Source of the DNA: Bacteroidota bacterium
GTDB taxonomy: Bacteria; Bacteroidota; Bacteroidia; Bacteroidales; Paludibacteraceae
Reading direction: 5' to 3'
DNA: 64,000 nucleotides
Assembly: GCA_023459355.1 (NCBI GenBank)
Contig: JAEWUM010000009.1
Span: 62,001-126,000, forward strand
The notes beneath the pieces were generated by a model. That model did no database searches. It saw nothing but the letters and a program-made list of their open reading frames with translations, and was not told the DNA's origin. A program made the translations under genes and the position numbers. Within the stretch, counting starts at the first letter, position 1; each line of letters starts with the position of its first letter. This document shows, piece after piece, positions 25,505-34,348 of the stretch.

Positions 25505-26296
25505 AAACCGGATTTTAACCAGTAACCATTTGATGAGATTCTTGCTCCCCTGCATAAGAAACTCATACAGCCACTCCACATAATGAGCAGACCAGCGTTG
25601 CGGATGGGTTGTAATCATTATCTTTTTTGGCAACAAATCTTTTCCGGCAGCATCAATCAGTTCAAAAGTTGACTTGAAATCCAGCAATTGATTTACAGCT
25701 ACCTTATCCCGGACACTGAAACGATCTCCATTCCACATTCTGCCCGTATCCGTCAGATAAAAAACATCTTCCACCGCTTTCTTATGACCGGCGCCAAAGA
25801 TATCGAAATAAGGTTCGCCGATGATGCCGAAGGAGTGATAGTCACACTGCAACCACATATCGAGATTGTTAAATTTACTCCAGGGACAACCATCCATGGC
25901 CATGGTTTTAATAGGTGTCAATGCCTGCATCTTAGCCATATTAAGCTGAAACAGTCCGAGCGCTTTTTCGGCATCTCCCTGAGCATCCACCCAATCGCGG
26001 TAATGATATCCGATTTCGTGTCCCATGGCCGCAATTCTCCTGATTATACCGGGATGAAAAACCGGTTTCCGGGTCAGCCAGTAATAGCTAGCCTGAATTT
26101 TCATAGCCGATTCGATCCGGGCAATTCGGAAAGCATGTCCGGGTAATTTATCAACATCATGCCTTAATATTATATACTTCTCTGCTTCTGCTGCTTTTCC
26201 TTCACACCAGTCAGCAAAAGTAAAGAATTCATATCCGGCAGATTGTAAAGTCAGTAACAATTCCCGGTAGACTTTGATGGTAAAATCAGCTTTCAA
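25493..26296 (-). CDS. NodB-fold polysaccharide deacetylase-like protein
   Basis: 267 residues with the metal-site motifs of the NodB deacetylase fold: RHDVDK at about 44-49 and HEIGYHYRDW near 92-101. HPQRW near the C-terminus supplies another candidate His. No signal peptide, so it probably acts on cytoplasmic lipid-linked or nucleotide-linked intermediates. It is the last gene of the polysaccharide locus, 2 bases after the DUF354 gene. Its final residues WCG and stop are encoded by the 23-base repeat, so the natural C-terminus may have differed. A pure structural homologue without deacetylase activity is possible. Confidence 0.7.
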   Translation of the reverse strand: MKADFTIKVYRELLLTLQSAGYEFFTFADWCEGKAAEAEKYIILRHDVDKLPGHAFRIARIESAMKIQASYYWLTRKPVFHPGIIRRIAAMGHEIGYHYRDWVDAQGDAEKALGLFQLNMAKMQALTPIKTMAMDGCPWSKFNNLDMWLQCDYHSFGIIGEPYFDIFGAGHKKAVEDVFYLTDTGRMWNGDRFSVRDKVAVNQLLDFKSTFELIDAAGKDLLPKKIMITTHPQRWSAHYVEWLYEFLMQGSKNLIKWLLVKIRFWCG

Positions 26297-26298
26297 TA

Positions 26299-27393
26299 TT
26301 AGTTGAATTGATGTTGATAATCAGGATTATGCTTCATAATATTTACACTCTCAGGATAATGTTCTATAAACCAAACCATAAACGCAGTAACATCTATTTT
26401 ATCGGACAACATTTGTTTACGGTATTGCTGAAACAAGGAACGTATATCCCGGTTTTCAAGCAACTCCGATGTTAAACCAATTAATCTATCCGGATCATTG
26501 GTTTTAACTCCATAAGTCAACCTGTAACGTTGTTCCAGTTCCTCCAACACGCTGATTCGTCCGCTGAAATCACTGAAACGCAATGAAGGTACGCCCAGCA
26601 TGGCTGCTTCAACCGACATACTTTGACTATCGGAAATCAGCAAAGAAGCAAAGGCTAAAATATGATGTATGTCGTTTTGATTGATTTTCAGTTGATAGGC
26701 CGATAATTCAGGGGCAATTTCTCCTTCAACACTGATAAAAACCTGGTAACCTTTATTTTCAATAACATGGATCAGATTTTTAACCAATTGATTATTCAGT
26801 CCCCTGATTCCCGCATCATGATGCGCAGTAAGCTGTGCAAGCCTGATCAGACAATAACGATCCGATTGAATATAGGTGTTTTTAACAGCAACATCGGGAG
26901 TAAAACGATTTGGATGCAAATAAGCAAGTTTCATATACCCATCATATCCAATCTTTTTACGATTCCATTTACCAACCTTACAAACCTCCGGCACCAAAAT
27001 GGTTTTTGTGTATGGATAGGTCAGGTCGGCCAGTTTTCTGATGACTTCATAGTCATCTTCCAGGGTTGTAATGGCCTGTTTTCGGGTCAGATAACCCGCT
27101 TGTGCTATCGACGAGTCCGTTCCAATGAGCATATCAATCTGATGTTTCTTCACAATGCTCACGACTTTCCATGTTCTGATGAATGAAGCCAACAAAATAG
27201 CAACCGGATTGTTCTTTCTGGTCTTTGGCTGAATATTGATGAATGAAAAACCATCTTGTTGAATAAGCTTCTCCAGCACATCTTTGGTTTTTATCAACAA
27301 CAAGACTTCATTTCCATGATCTTTCAATATCTTAATCATGTGTTTGAAGAAATGGTATTGCGCCGGATGTGCTGTATAAATCAGAACCTTCAT
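26299..27393 (-). CDS. DUF354 family GT-B-like protein
   Basis: 364 residues starting MKVLIYTAHPAQYHFFKHM, the DUF354 signature in which His residues follow the first strand. ISDSQSMSVEAAMLGVP near 255-271 resembles the sugar-nucleotide pocket of UDP-GlcNAc 2-epimerase and GT-B enzymes. DUF354 proteins occur in archaeal and bacterial surface-sugar clusters. A glycosyltransferase or epimerase-like role is inferred, not shown. It overlaps the upstream FemAB-like gene by one base, indicating coupling. Confidence 0.75.
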   Translation of the reverse strand: MKVLIYTAHPAQYHFFKHMIKILKDHGNEVLLLIKTKDVLEKLIQQDGFSFINIQPKTRKNNPVAILLASFIRTWKVVSIVKKHQIDMLIGTDSSIAQAGYLTRKQAITTLEDDYEVIRKLADLTYPYTKTILVPEVCKVGKWNRKKIGYDGYMKLAYLHPNRFTPDVAVKNTYIQSDRYCLIRLAQLTAHHDAGIRGLNNQLVKNLIHVIENKGYQVFISVEGEIAPELSAYQLKINQNDIHHILAFASLLISDSQSMSVEAAMLGVPSLRFSDFSGRISVLEELEQRYRLTYGVKTNDPDRLIGLTSELLENRDIRSLFQQYRKQMLSDKIDVTAFMVWFIEHYPESVNIMKHNPDYQHQFN

Positions 27394-28394
27394 CAGTATT
27401 TTAACTTTTGAATGATGTGTAACATATTTTTTGAAAAACGATACAACCCTGGTTTACAAAGATAAAGAAACCTTCCCTGTTCCAGCACCCTACCACCGAA
27501 TTGTGCTTTAAAATCTCTTACGCCGTATTGTTCATCAGGTTTTCCGGCGCCCATAAAATCAAAGTAAGCAAAACCATGGTTAGCTGCATATTCGATGGCT
27601 TTCCAGGTAGCAAATACCGAAGGGTAAATATGTTTCCCCGGATTTTCATCCCCACAAATAAACCATTCATAAAGTACTGTGCCGTTTGTCACACACAAAA
27701 TTCCGCCGATAACCTGCTCATCTTTCTTTACCACAAAGAATCGTGCAAAATCCTGTTTAACAACTTTCAGAAAGAATTCAGCCGGAAACAAGGGCTTTTT
27801 TACTTTTTGCTTATATATTCGTTTCAGAATTTGATAAAAACCCATTACATCATGCTGTTCGTCTGACAAGCTACAAACTACACCTGATTTCTCAGTCTGA
27901 CGAACCTGTCTTTGCTTTGAGTTGCTCAATTGATCAAATGCACTGTTTACACTGGTGAGCGGAACCTGGATATTCAAATGAGGCAGGTAATCAAAACCCT
28001 GTTGTTGTAATATATCCTTAAACGGTCTATAATCACCATAATTTCTGATTTCAAGATAAATACCCTGAGTTGACAAATCATACTTTAAAAGTTCCAGCAA
28101 TGAAATTAAAGCTTGCTTACTTATATCATCAGCGAGCAACAATCCTCCGGGGATAATAGCCCTGCGACTGAAAAAACGCTTCACTCTCCCCCCATCGGCA
28201 ATCAAATAGCCACAGGCTAATCCGACCAGTTTATCATCTTCAGTAACCCCGTATAAAAATGGTGTCAGAAAATTCAGTTTTGAGTAAAAATCATAACATG
28301 CTTTCGTTTGAAAAAACGAAGATACTGACGAACGGCTGCACAATGCAAGCCAGGCATCCCGATTTATATCAGCAGCATGTTGAGTTTGTATCAT
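27393..28394 (-). CDS. FemAB-like GNAT-fold aminoacyl/acyl transferase
   Basis: 333 residues with two GNAT-like halves. Recognisable are SKQRQVRQTEKSGV near residues 138-151, VVKKDEQVIGGILCV near 200-214 and FDFMGAGKPDEQYGVRDFKA near 280-299, a pattern of the FemAB/FmhB and CelD/BcsL-like transferases found in exopolysaccharide loci. FemAB enzymes transfer amino acids from aminoacyl-tRNA to peptidoglycan precursors; relatives in EPS clusters have unknown acceptors. Overlaps asnB by 4 bases, so co-translated. Addition of an amino acid or acyl group to the polysaccharide is an inference. Confidence 0.75.
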   Translation of the reverse strand: MIQTQHAADINRDAWLALCSRSSVSSFFQTKACYDFYSKLNFLTPFLYGVTEDDKLVGLACGYLIADGGRVKRFFSRRAIIPGGLLLADDISKQALISLLELLKYDLSTQGIYLEIRNYGDYRPFKDILQQQGFDYLPHLNIQVPLTSVNSAFDQLSNSKQRQVRQTEKSGVVCSLSDEQHDVMGFYQILKRIYKQKVKKPLFPAEFFLKVVKQDFARFFVVKKDEQVIGGILCVTNGTVLYEWFICGDENPGKHIYPSVFATWKAIEYAANHGFAYFDFMGAGKPDEQYGVRDFKAQFGGRVLEQGRFLYLCKPGLYRFSKNMLHIIQKLKY

Positions 28395-30229
28395 TTCTTA
28401 TCTATAAACGTTCTGAACCAAAGCTCCAGGTGAATCCATTTCCATATATCTTTTGCAATATTGATTTCGCCTTTCAGATGCTTTTCATACAACAAACGGG
28501 CTTTATCAGCATCCATAATTTGTCTATCTCTGAAAGATTCAGACTTGATAATATTACCGATAAAACTTCGAAATGCCGGTTCCCGGAACCATTCATCCTG
28601 AGGCGTTGCAAAACCGACTTTATCCTGTCTGTTCCTAATTTCTTCAGGCAAAACGCCTTTCAAAGATTCACGCAAGATACTTTTTGTAACGCCGTTTTTT
28701 ATGATAAACTCCGGCTCAATGGATAAAGTGTATTCTACAAGTCGATAATCTAAAAAAGGCGTACGTGATTCGACGGAAAAAGCCATCGAATTCCGGTCGT
28801 TCCACTTGAGCAAATGCTCCAGTTTAAACTCGAAATGGTTAAGTAAAGCTGATTTCAAATTTTCAGAAGCATACAAATCATGCACAATAACAGAACGATT
28901 GGTTTCCAGCACCTTTTTTACGAATCTTTTATCCAAAAAACCGCGGTTATCGACACCGGCTTTGGTTTTCAGGGCATTGGGCAACAAGAAATAAAACATT
29001 GTCTTAATGCCGTACAAGGACTTATGGATTTTCAGATAGTCTTTAATCTCCCGGAACAAGGTTTTCCATTTGAAGCCCGTTAACAAGTCCTTGAAATAGA
29101 AGCCAAAAAAGTAATGATACCCACCCAGTTGTTCATCAGCACCCTGACCATCGAGTGTAACGGTAACATGCTTTTGCGCCAGCTCCATCACGCAATATTG
29201 CGCAAAAGGCGATGTTGAAGGAATGGGTTCAGCATGTATCCGGATAAAATAGTCGAGTTGTTCTAATAATTTATCAGCATCAGGGACAACCGCATGCATG
29301 TTGGTCAACAAAGGTTTATACAAATTAATGAATTTTGACTCATCAGCTTGTTTATCGGGCGTATAAACGGCAGAAAAAGTATTCACTGCCGGATTATTCA
29401 ATTCTGAAGCGATAATAGACGTAATAGCTGAGGAGTCGAGACCACCACTCAGGCAAACACCTACCGGCACATCACTTCTGAGCCGAATGCGAACGGCATC
29501 GGTCAGCAATGATTTATAATACGCGATATCACCCTTTTGGTTTGATATTTTAGATTTCAAATCGTACCACTTCTGTATATTGACTTTTCCATCCTGAACT
29601 TCGACACAATGTCCGTGTTGAAGTTTTTTAATGCCTTCAAAAAAAGTATTTTCCGTGTGATCAGTCCGGTTAAATGCCAGATAATCGAATATCACCGAAT
29701 GATTTGCTTTGTTTTCTTTTCCGTAAACTTCCAAAATAGCCGGAATTTCAGAAGCAAAGACAAAGCCTGTTTCTGTCATCGCATAATAAAACGGTTTTAC
29801 TCCGAAACGATCCCGGGCGGCAAAAATCCGGTTTGTTTCCTTGTCGTGTATGGCAAAAGCAAACATACCATTCAGTTTATTCAGACAGGCAGTGCCATAA
29901 TTGATATACATGTTTAGCAGTACTTCCGTGTCGGTCTGAGAATGAAATTTTTGTCCCTGCTTAACGAGTTCTTCCCTTAATTCAATGTAATTGAAAATTT
30001 CGCCATTGAAAACGATGGTATATCTTCCCGACTCATCTTGCATGGGTTGGTGACCTGCAGATGACAAGTCAATGATGCTCAGTCTGACAAATCCGAATCC
30101 CATGTTTTCATGCTGAAAAACACCTTCATCATTCGGACCCCGGTGTTTGATTTTCAACATCATGGACTTCAAATCAGCTTCTTTTACAGGCTGATGATTG
30201 AGATTTACGATACCACAGATTCCACACAT
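28391..30229 (-). CDS. asnB: Glutamine-hydrolysing asparagine synthase-type amidotransferase
   Basis: 612 residues. The N-terminal class II glutaminase begins MCGICGIVN, with the nucleophile Cys2. The synthetase domain has the ATP pyrophosphatase loop SGGLDSS at 261-267. AsnB makes asparagine from aspartate; AsnB-like enzymes in surface-polysaccharide loci often amidate uronic acids or other carboxylates, and the location inside the locus favours that. The gene is 3 bases from the GT4 gene upstream and overlaps the FemAB-like gene downstream. Confidence 0.9.
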   Translation of the reverse strand: MCGICGIVNLNHQPVKEADLKSMMLKIKHRGPNDEGVFQHENMGFGFVRLSIIDLSSAGHQPMQDESGRYTIVFNGEIFNYIELREELVKQGQKFHSQTDTEVLLNMYINYGTACLNKLNGMFAFAIHDKETNRIFAARDRFGVKPFYYAMTETGFVFASEIPAILEVYGKENKANHSVIFDYLAFNRTDHTENTFFEGIKKLQHGHCVEVQDGKVNIQKWYDLKSKISNQKGDIAYYKSLLTDAVRIRLRSDVPVGVCLSGGLDSSAITSIIASELNNPAVNTFSAVYTPDKQADESKFINLYKPLLTNMHAVVPDADKLLEQLDYFIRIHAEPIPSTSPFAQYCVMELAQKHVTVTLDGQGADEQLGGYHYFFGFYFKDLLTGFKWKTLFREIKDYLKIHKSLYGIKTMFYFLLPNALKTKAGVDNRGFLDKRFVKKVLETNRSVIVHDLYASENLKSALLNHFEFKLEHLLKWNDRNSMAFSVESRTPFLDYRLVEYTLSIEPEFIIKNGVTKSILRESLKGVLPEEIRNRQDKVGFATPQDEWFREPAFRSFIGNIIKSESFRDRQIMDADKARLLYEKHLKGEINIAKDIWKWIHLELWFRTFIDKK

Positions 30230-30232
30230 GGG

Positions 30233-31147
30233 TCAATACTTAATTATTTCTGAATAAATTCTAACTAACTCCTTTGCTACAAATTGATTGTCAATTTGCT
30301 GATATTTTGCGACATCCACTTCTACCGAATCAAAGGCAATTGCCTCTTTTAATGCCTGGACAACCGCGTATTTATCAAAAGGAACGATAAAACATCCTTT
30401 CAACCCGCTTAATTGCTCCTCCACATCCCCCACATTAGTTGAAACAAGCGGACGTTTACAAGCTATCATTTCTTTGATAAACATGGGTGAGCCTTCTCTG
30501 AATGAAGTGAGTAACCCGGCATCTGAAGCATTCATGGCTAAAACAACTTCAGCACGAGAAAATCCTTTTAGTTCAACCAACTCTACCTCCGGCATCAGCG
30601 AAATAGCATTTTGGGCAAGTTGCGCATTTTTCTCCGGCCTATCAAAACTACTCGAAAACAGCACATACTTTTTATCCGCATCCCATCCGAGTTGCATCCG
30701 GGCATCAGTTTTATCAACAGGTTTGAATACATTAAAATCAACGCCACATGGAATTACATGATGTTTACGTGCAACACATTTTACTTTCTTCACCTGGGCA
30801 GCTGAGACAAAAATATTAAAAGCAGAAAAAAGCAGGGGCATATATGAGAAAAGCCTCAGCGAGAAACGATTGATATCGCAGCCGTGAAAAGTAGTGACAA
30901 CCGGTACTTTTCGTTGCAGATTTGCCAACAAACCGGTTAATCCGTAATGTGCATGAACAACATCGGGTTGAAAATCACGAATCGTCTTTTTAAGTTTTTT
31001 GAAATTGCGGAGATATCCAGGCAGACCTTTACCAATAATGGTAAATATATCAACCTGAATGCCTGCTTTGATAAGTGCATCGGCCTGTTCACTGACAAAA
31101 GGTGAAATTCCACCAGAATTTTTGCTGCATACGAACAATATCTTCAT
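30233..31147 (-). CDS. Glycosyltransferase family 4
   Basis: 304 residues from the ATG at 31147 (MKILFVCSKNSGGISPF); a longer frame would overlap the upstream gene and carry non-family sequence. The GT-B layout is visible: HAHYGLTGLLA near 70-80, the linker VIPCGVDFNVFKP near 151-163, and the donor-site region DAGLLTSFREGSPMFIKEM near 230-248 with the E-x7-E type glutamates. It transfers a sugar to the growing lipid-linked glycan at the cytoplasmic face. Donor unknown. Confidence 0.88.
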   Translation of the reverse strand: MKILFVCSKNSGGISPFVSEQADALIKAGIQVDIFTIIGKGLPGYLRNFKKLKKTIRDFQPDVVHAHYGLTGLLANLQRKVPVVTTFHGCDINRFSLRLFSYMPLLFSAFNIFVSAAQVKKVKCVARKHHVIPCGVDFNVFKPVDKTDARMQLGWDADKKYVLFSSSFDRPEKNAQLAQNAISLMPEVELVELKGFSRAEVVLAMNASDAGLLTSFREGSPMFIKEMIACKRPLVSTNVGDVEEQLSGLKGCFIVPFDKYAVVQALKEAIAFDSVEVDVAKYQQIDNQFVAKELVRIYSEIIKY

Positions 31148-31163
31148 CATATTTACTTTTAAC

Positions 31164-32564
31164 TTAAACCATTCCTCTACCCGACAGTTTAAACCAACTC
31201 CAGGCAATCAAAACAACAAAAATAAATGCCATATACCATTTAAAGTATTTTTTCTCTTTGTTGCTGATGTTATTTACCCCATAAGCAGCCAATATCAGAA
31301 TAAATGGTAATGCTGGTTGGTGGAATCGCTCCGACTGAGCAAATGCACTCATTGCAATCACCAACAAATATCCAAGCGTAAATGACAGAATCAACAGGTG
31401 ATCACGCCATTTTTTTTCTTTAATCATGAAAAACAAACAAAACAGCGCAAAAAATGCCATAATATTCTTCACATAATTACCCCCATGTATCAATTGCTGA
31501 TTCTGTTGATTGGGGGTATTGATGATGGTTGGAAATGGAATTACAAAAATCAGGGGTGCAAACACCGATTTGGAGGCATATTTAGCCAATGTGTTACCTC
31601 CTTCTCTGGTGGCATAATATTCCAGGGCAACATCCTGATTCTCGACTCTTGATTGCCATATCTCTTCCACTTCACTGGCAATATTACTTCCTACAAAATA
31701 GGCCAGTGCAACAATGACCCAACCGGTTATAACAAGGCGGTTACTCATCGACATAATTCTTCTGGAGGAAAAAATAAGAGCAGTAAATAAAGAGAACATA
31801 GCAGTTACACCCAATACCGTCCGGAAAAAAAACAGAGAAGCGCCAATCATTAAGGTAGGTGTAACACTCAGAAAAGTATATTTATGTACACGTATCAGAG
31901 AGTCGGCGCGTTCAATAAACCAGACAGTCAAGAATACCATCTCTGCTTCCTTCATGTGTATTCCGGCATATAAAATAAGGTTAGGCATCAGCATACAAAA
32001 AATAGCTGCCATTCGACCGGTAGCTTCCCCGAAATTCCGGTTGGATAGTCTGTAAATCAACACACAGGTGACACTTCCCAACACGGCTTTAAGGAGTCTT
32101 GGAATCAATACCCCATTGCCAAAAATCATATAAACAGTGCCCAGATAGGTGCCATATCCCCTATCGGAGACCGGCATGCCGAAAAACACATTCTCATAAT
32201 TCCCCCATCCTGTTTCGGCCAGCGATTCAGCAATTCTATGATATAACATGGAGTCGGCAACACTGAATTCGAACGGGAGTCCGGTCATGCCCAGATAAAA
32301 GAAATAACTGAAAATCACCCAAACTGAACGGATCACAAGAGAGGTGTAAAATATTTTTTTTGTGAAACTACCCGGACTTATATTGGTCCATGATTTCGAC
32401 AAGGTATTCGAAAAATAAAAAAAGCAACCTATTTGTATAAAACCAAATAGCCACCAAACAAAAGGCAACATATTGGAGAAAAACAAGATGTTTACAAGCA
32501 CCAAAGCGCCTGCATACAATAAAATAGCTTTATTTGAGAAATATTTAGGAAAATAATCCAGCAC
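31164..32564 (-). CDS. Polytopic membrane protein, GT-C/PMT-like
   Basis: 466 residues with about 11-12 hydrophobic helices. The first large loop has SVADSMLYHRIAESLAETGW near 110-129, with an acidic residue and a His as in GT39/ArnT-like GT-C glycosyltransferases that use polyprenyl-phosphate sugars. HMKEAEMVFLTVWFIERA resembles a second conserved loop. Alternatively it is an O-antigen polymerase-like protein. The start is GTG at 32564, four bases after the formyltransferase stop; no ATG fits upstream. Topology is certain, function only inferred. Confidence 0.65.
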   Translation of the reverse strand: MLDYFPKYFSNKAILLYAGALVLVNILFFSNMLPFVWWLFGFIQIGCFFYFSNTLSKSWTNISPGSFTKKIFYTSLVIRSVWVIFSYFFYLGMTGLPFEFSVADSMLYHRIAESLAETGWGNYENVFFGMPVSDRGYGTYLGTVYMIFGNGVLIPRLLKAVLGSVTCVLIYRLSNRNFGEATGRMAAIFCMLMPNLILYAGIHMKEAEMVFLTVWFIERADSLIRVHKYTFLSVTPTLMIGASLFFFRTVLGVTAMFSLFTALIFSSRRIMSMSNRLVITGWVIVALAYFVGSNIASEVEEIWQSRVENQDVALEYYATREGGNTLAKYASKSVFAPLIFVIPFPTIINTPNQQNQQLIHGGNYVKNIMAFFALFCLFFMIKEKKWRDHLLILSFTLGYLLVIAMSAFAQSERFHQPALPFILILAAYGVNNISNKEKKYFKWYMAFIFVVLIAWSWFKLSGRGMV

Positions 32565-32568
32565 TTGT

Positions 32569-33366
32569 TCAATTTTTATGTTTTACAGAAAATTTACTTT
32601 CTGCATGAATATTTTTACTGATTTTTCTGTACAAAAGTTTAACCTGAAAAATCAACCATTGCCTTAAATTTGGCAAGGTATATACTTTTCCATATTCTTT
32701 AATTTCTTCCGGAACATATTGACAGGATTCAATTTTTTTCAAGGCTTTGTACAACATAATCTCACTTTGTTGCATAGCCCTGGTTTCGAGTGTTCTCAGT
32801 GTATCCTGCCGTGTAACCGGTATATTCATCTCTTCCATGGGCATTCCCTTGTCAAGTCCTGCTGATAACAGCTGAACAGTTACCCCCATTTCCCTTTCAT
32901 TGTTATACAACTCCCAGAATGCCGGCGGCATCCCCCTGTATTTACGCAAGTTACCATGGTGATACGACAAAATACCCATTGGAGCAACCTCCAGCAAAGG
33001 CTTTTTGATGATACCAAAACCTCCGGTAAGCACCAGTATATCCAGCCTGTATGACTTTATCTTTTCAATTGTTTCGTCAGCATAATGATTGCTCGTCTCG
33101 ATAAATTCCAATCCATTTTCTGCACAAAACAGTTTGGTATCCTTCGAAGGCAGTTGTTTATTGAAATAACTTTGCACAGCCATCACCAACATGTAACCTC
33201 CCCTGCCCCTTTTGAAGTTCTTTTTGATTTTTTGCTTCAAAGTTAACTTCGGTCTGGAATCGATAATTACCAGTGCAACATCCAGGTGCTTGTCTTCCAA
33301 TACCGGTTTCAGGGTATTCAAAACAAAATCACTCATTTGTGTACTGGCCAATAATCCGATTCGCAT
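32569..33366 (-). CDS. Formyltransferase-fold protein (Formyl_trans_N)
   Basis: 265 residues. The core SYHHGNLRKYRGMPP near residues 134-148 and GLDKGMPMEEMNI near 168-180 correspond to the NxHxSLLPxYRG and DxG elements of folate-dependent formyltransferases such as ArnA, VioF and Fmt. The catalytic His and Asp are present, but the Asn position holds Ser, so activity or donor may differ. In surface-sugar loci such enzymes N-formylate 4-amino-4,6-dideoxy sugars, which fits the DegT aminotransferase in this cluster. Follows the heptad array after the deacetylase gene. Confidence 0.78.
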   Translation of the reverse strand: MRIGLLASTQMSDFVLNTLKPVLEDKHLDVALVIIDSRPKLTLKQKIKKNFKRGRGGYMLVMAVQSYFNKQLPSKDTKLFCAENGLEFIETSNHYADETIEKIKSYRLDILVLTGGFGIIKKPLLEVAPMGILSYHHGNLRKYRGMPPAFWELYNNEREMGVTVQLLSAGLDKGMPMEEMNIPVTRQDTLRTLETRAMQQSEIMLYKALKKIESCQYVPEEIKEYGKVYTLPNLRQWLIFQVKLLYRKISKNIHAESKFSVKHKN

Positions 33367-33397
33367 AACATTTAGTTCAATAATAAAAAATCACATT

Positions 33398-33466
33398 AAA
33401 CCATATAAGGCATGTAAATTACATATAAGTTCCATTAACCACTAACCACTATCCACTATCCACTAA
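33398..33466. repeat. Seven-base-period array with attached CTTATATGG module
   Basis: Five heptads at 33432-33466 (CCATTAA, CCACTAA, CCACTAT, CCACTAT, CCACTAA), reading TAGTGG words on the minus strand. Beyond the array, 33398-33430 reads on the minus strand ACTTATATG, TAATTTACATG, CCTTATATGGTTT, a module also seen at 55520-55551. The stop codon of the deacetylase gene lies inside the heptads. Confidence 0.8.
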
Positions 33467-34337
33467 CTCTCGAAAACCCATAGGGTTGTTTTTTCCCATT
33501 CCTTGTTTTCAGAAAAGCCCATACCCCACTCGCTTTTACTGCCAGTTCATTGATATCACCCGTATCATTTACCGATAATCTTTTCAATCGGAATAAATCA
33601 GAATCTATTGTATTATAGCCATAGTCAACCGTTATTCCACAAACATATCCTGCTGTTTTGGCTAATTCAATATCTCTTTCCGAATAATCTCCATTGGGGT
33701 ACGATAATGTATTGATATTTAGCTGAAAATCATTCTCAAGTATTTGTTTTGAACCTATAATTTCAGCAGCAGCCTCAGCATTATTACATTGAGGCAGAAC
33801 CGGATGAAAATTCGTGTGTGACTGAAAATCAACCCATTCTTTCATTTCATCAAGCTCTGTTTTATCTAACGCCTCCCGTATTTCATACTCCTTTTCCTGT
33901 TCGAAACCATGTTCTTCCAGTTTTTTCAATCGGAGCTGATTCGGAATTTTCTTCCAGTCTTCAACCATGGATGCGATAGGTTCATGCAAAAACCAAAAAT
34001 GTCGCCTGGTGTTGATAATGGATGCACATAAAAAAATGGTAACCGGAATTTGGTGTTTTTTAATTAACGGAAGCAGCTCATAATTTGAAATATGCCCATC
34101 GTCAAAAGTGATAATCAGCGCTTTATTTGGTAATTTTCCATTGTTGAGTACAGCGTCAATATATTGTTGCAGGGAGATAATCTTGTATTTTCGATTGATA
34201 TAAGCGAAAGCTTTTGCCGCATCTTCTTTTTTGATATCATGAAACAGGAGTATGCTGATCTTATTCTTCTGGATAAATTCTCTGAAGAAAAAAGGCAATC
34301 CGGAATATCGTAGTATCTTAAATATCAGATTCTTCAT
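33456..34337 (-). CDS. Polysaccharide deacetylase family protein (NodB fold)
   Basis: 293 residues. The classic motif 1 TFDDGH lies near 77-82 (D/D pair), LFHD near 32-35, the motif 2 equivalent is WVDFQSHTNFHP near 168-179 with two His, and LSYPNGDYSERD near 209-220. No cleavable signal peptide. It probably removes an acyl group from lipid-linked or surface sugars; by analogy to ArnD a deformylase role is possible because a formyltransferase gene follows. The last residues V-S-G and stop TAG come from the heptad array. Confidence 0.85.
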   Translation of the reverse strand: MKNLIFKILRYSGLPFFFREFIQKNKISILLFHDIKKEDAAKAFAYINRKYKIISLQQYIDAVLNNGKLPNKALIITFDDGHISNYELLPLIKKHQIPVTIFLCASIINTRRHFWFLHEPIASMVEDWKKIPNQLRLKKLEEHGFEQEKEYEIREALDKTELDEMKEWVDFQSHTNFHPVLPQCNNAEAAAEIIGSKQILENDFQLNINTLSYPNGDYSERDIELAKTAGYVCGITVDYGYNTIDSDLFRLKRLSVNDTGDINELAVKASGVWAFLKTRNGKKQPYGFSRVSG

Positions 34338-34348
34338 TGGTATTCATA

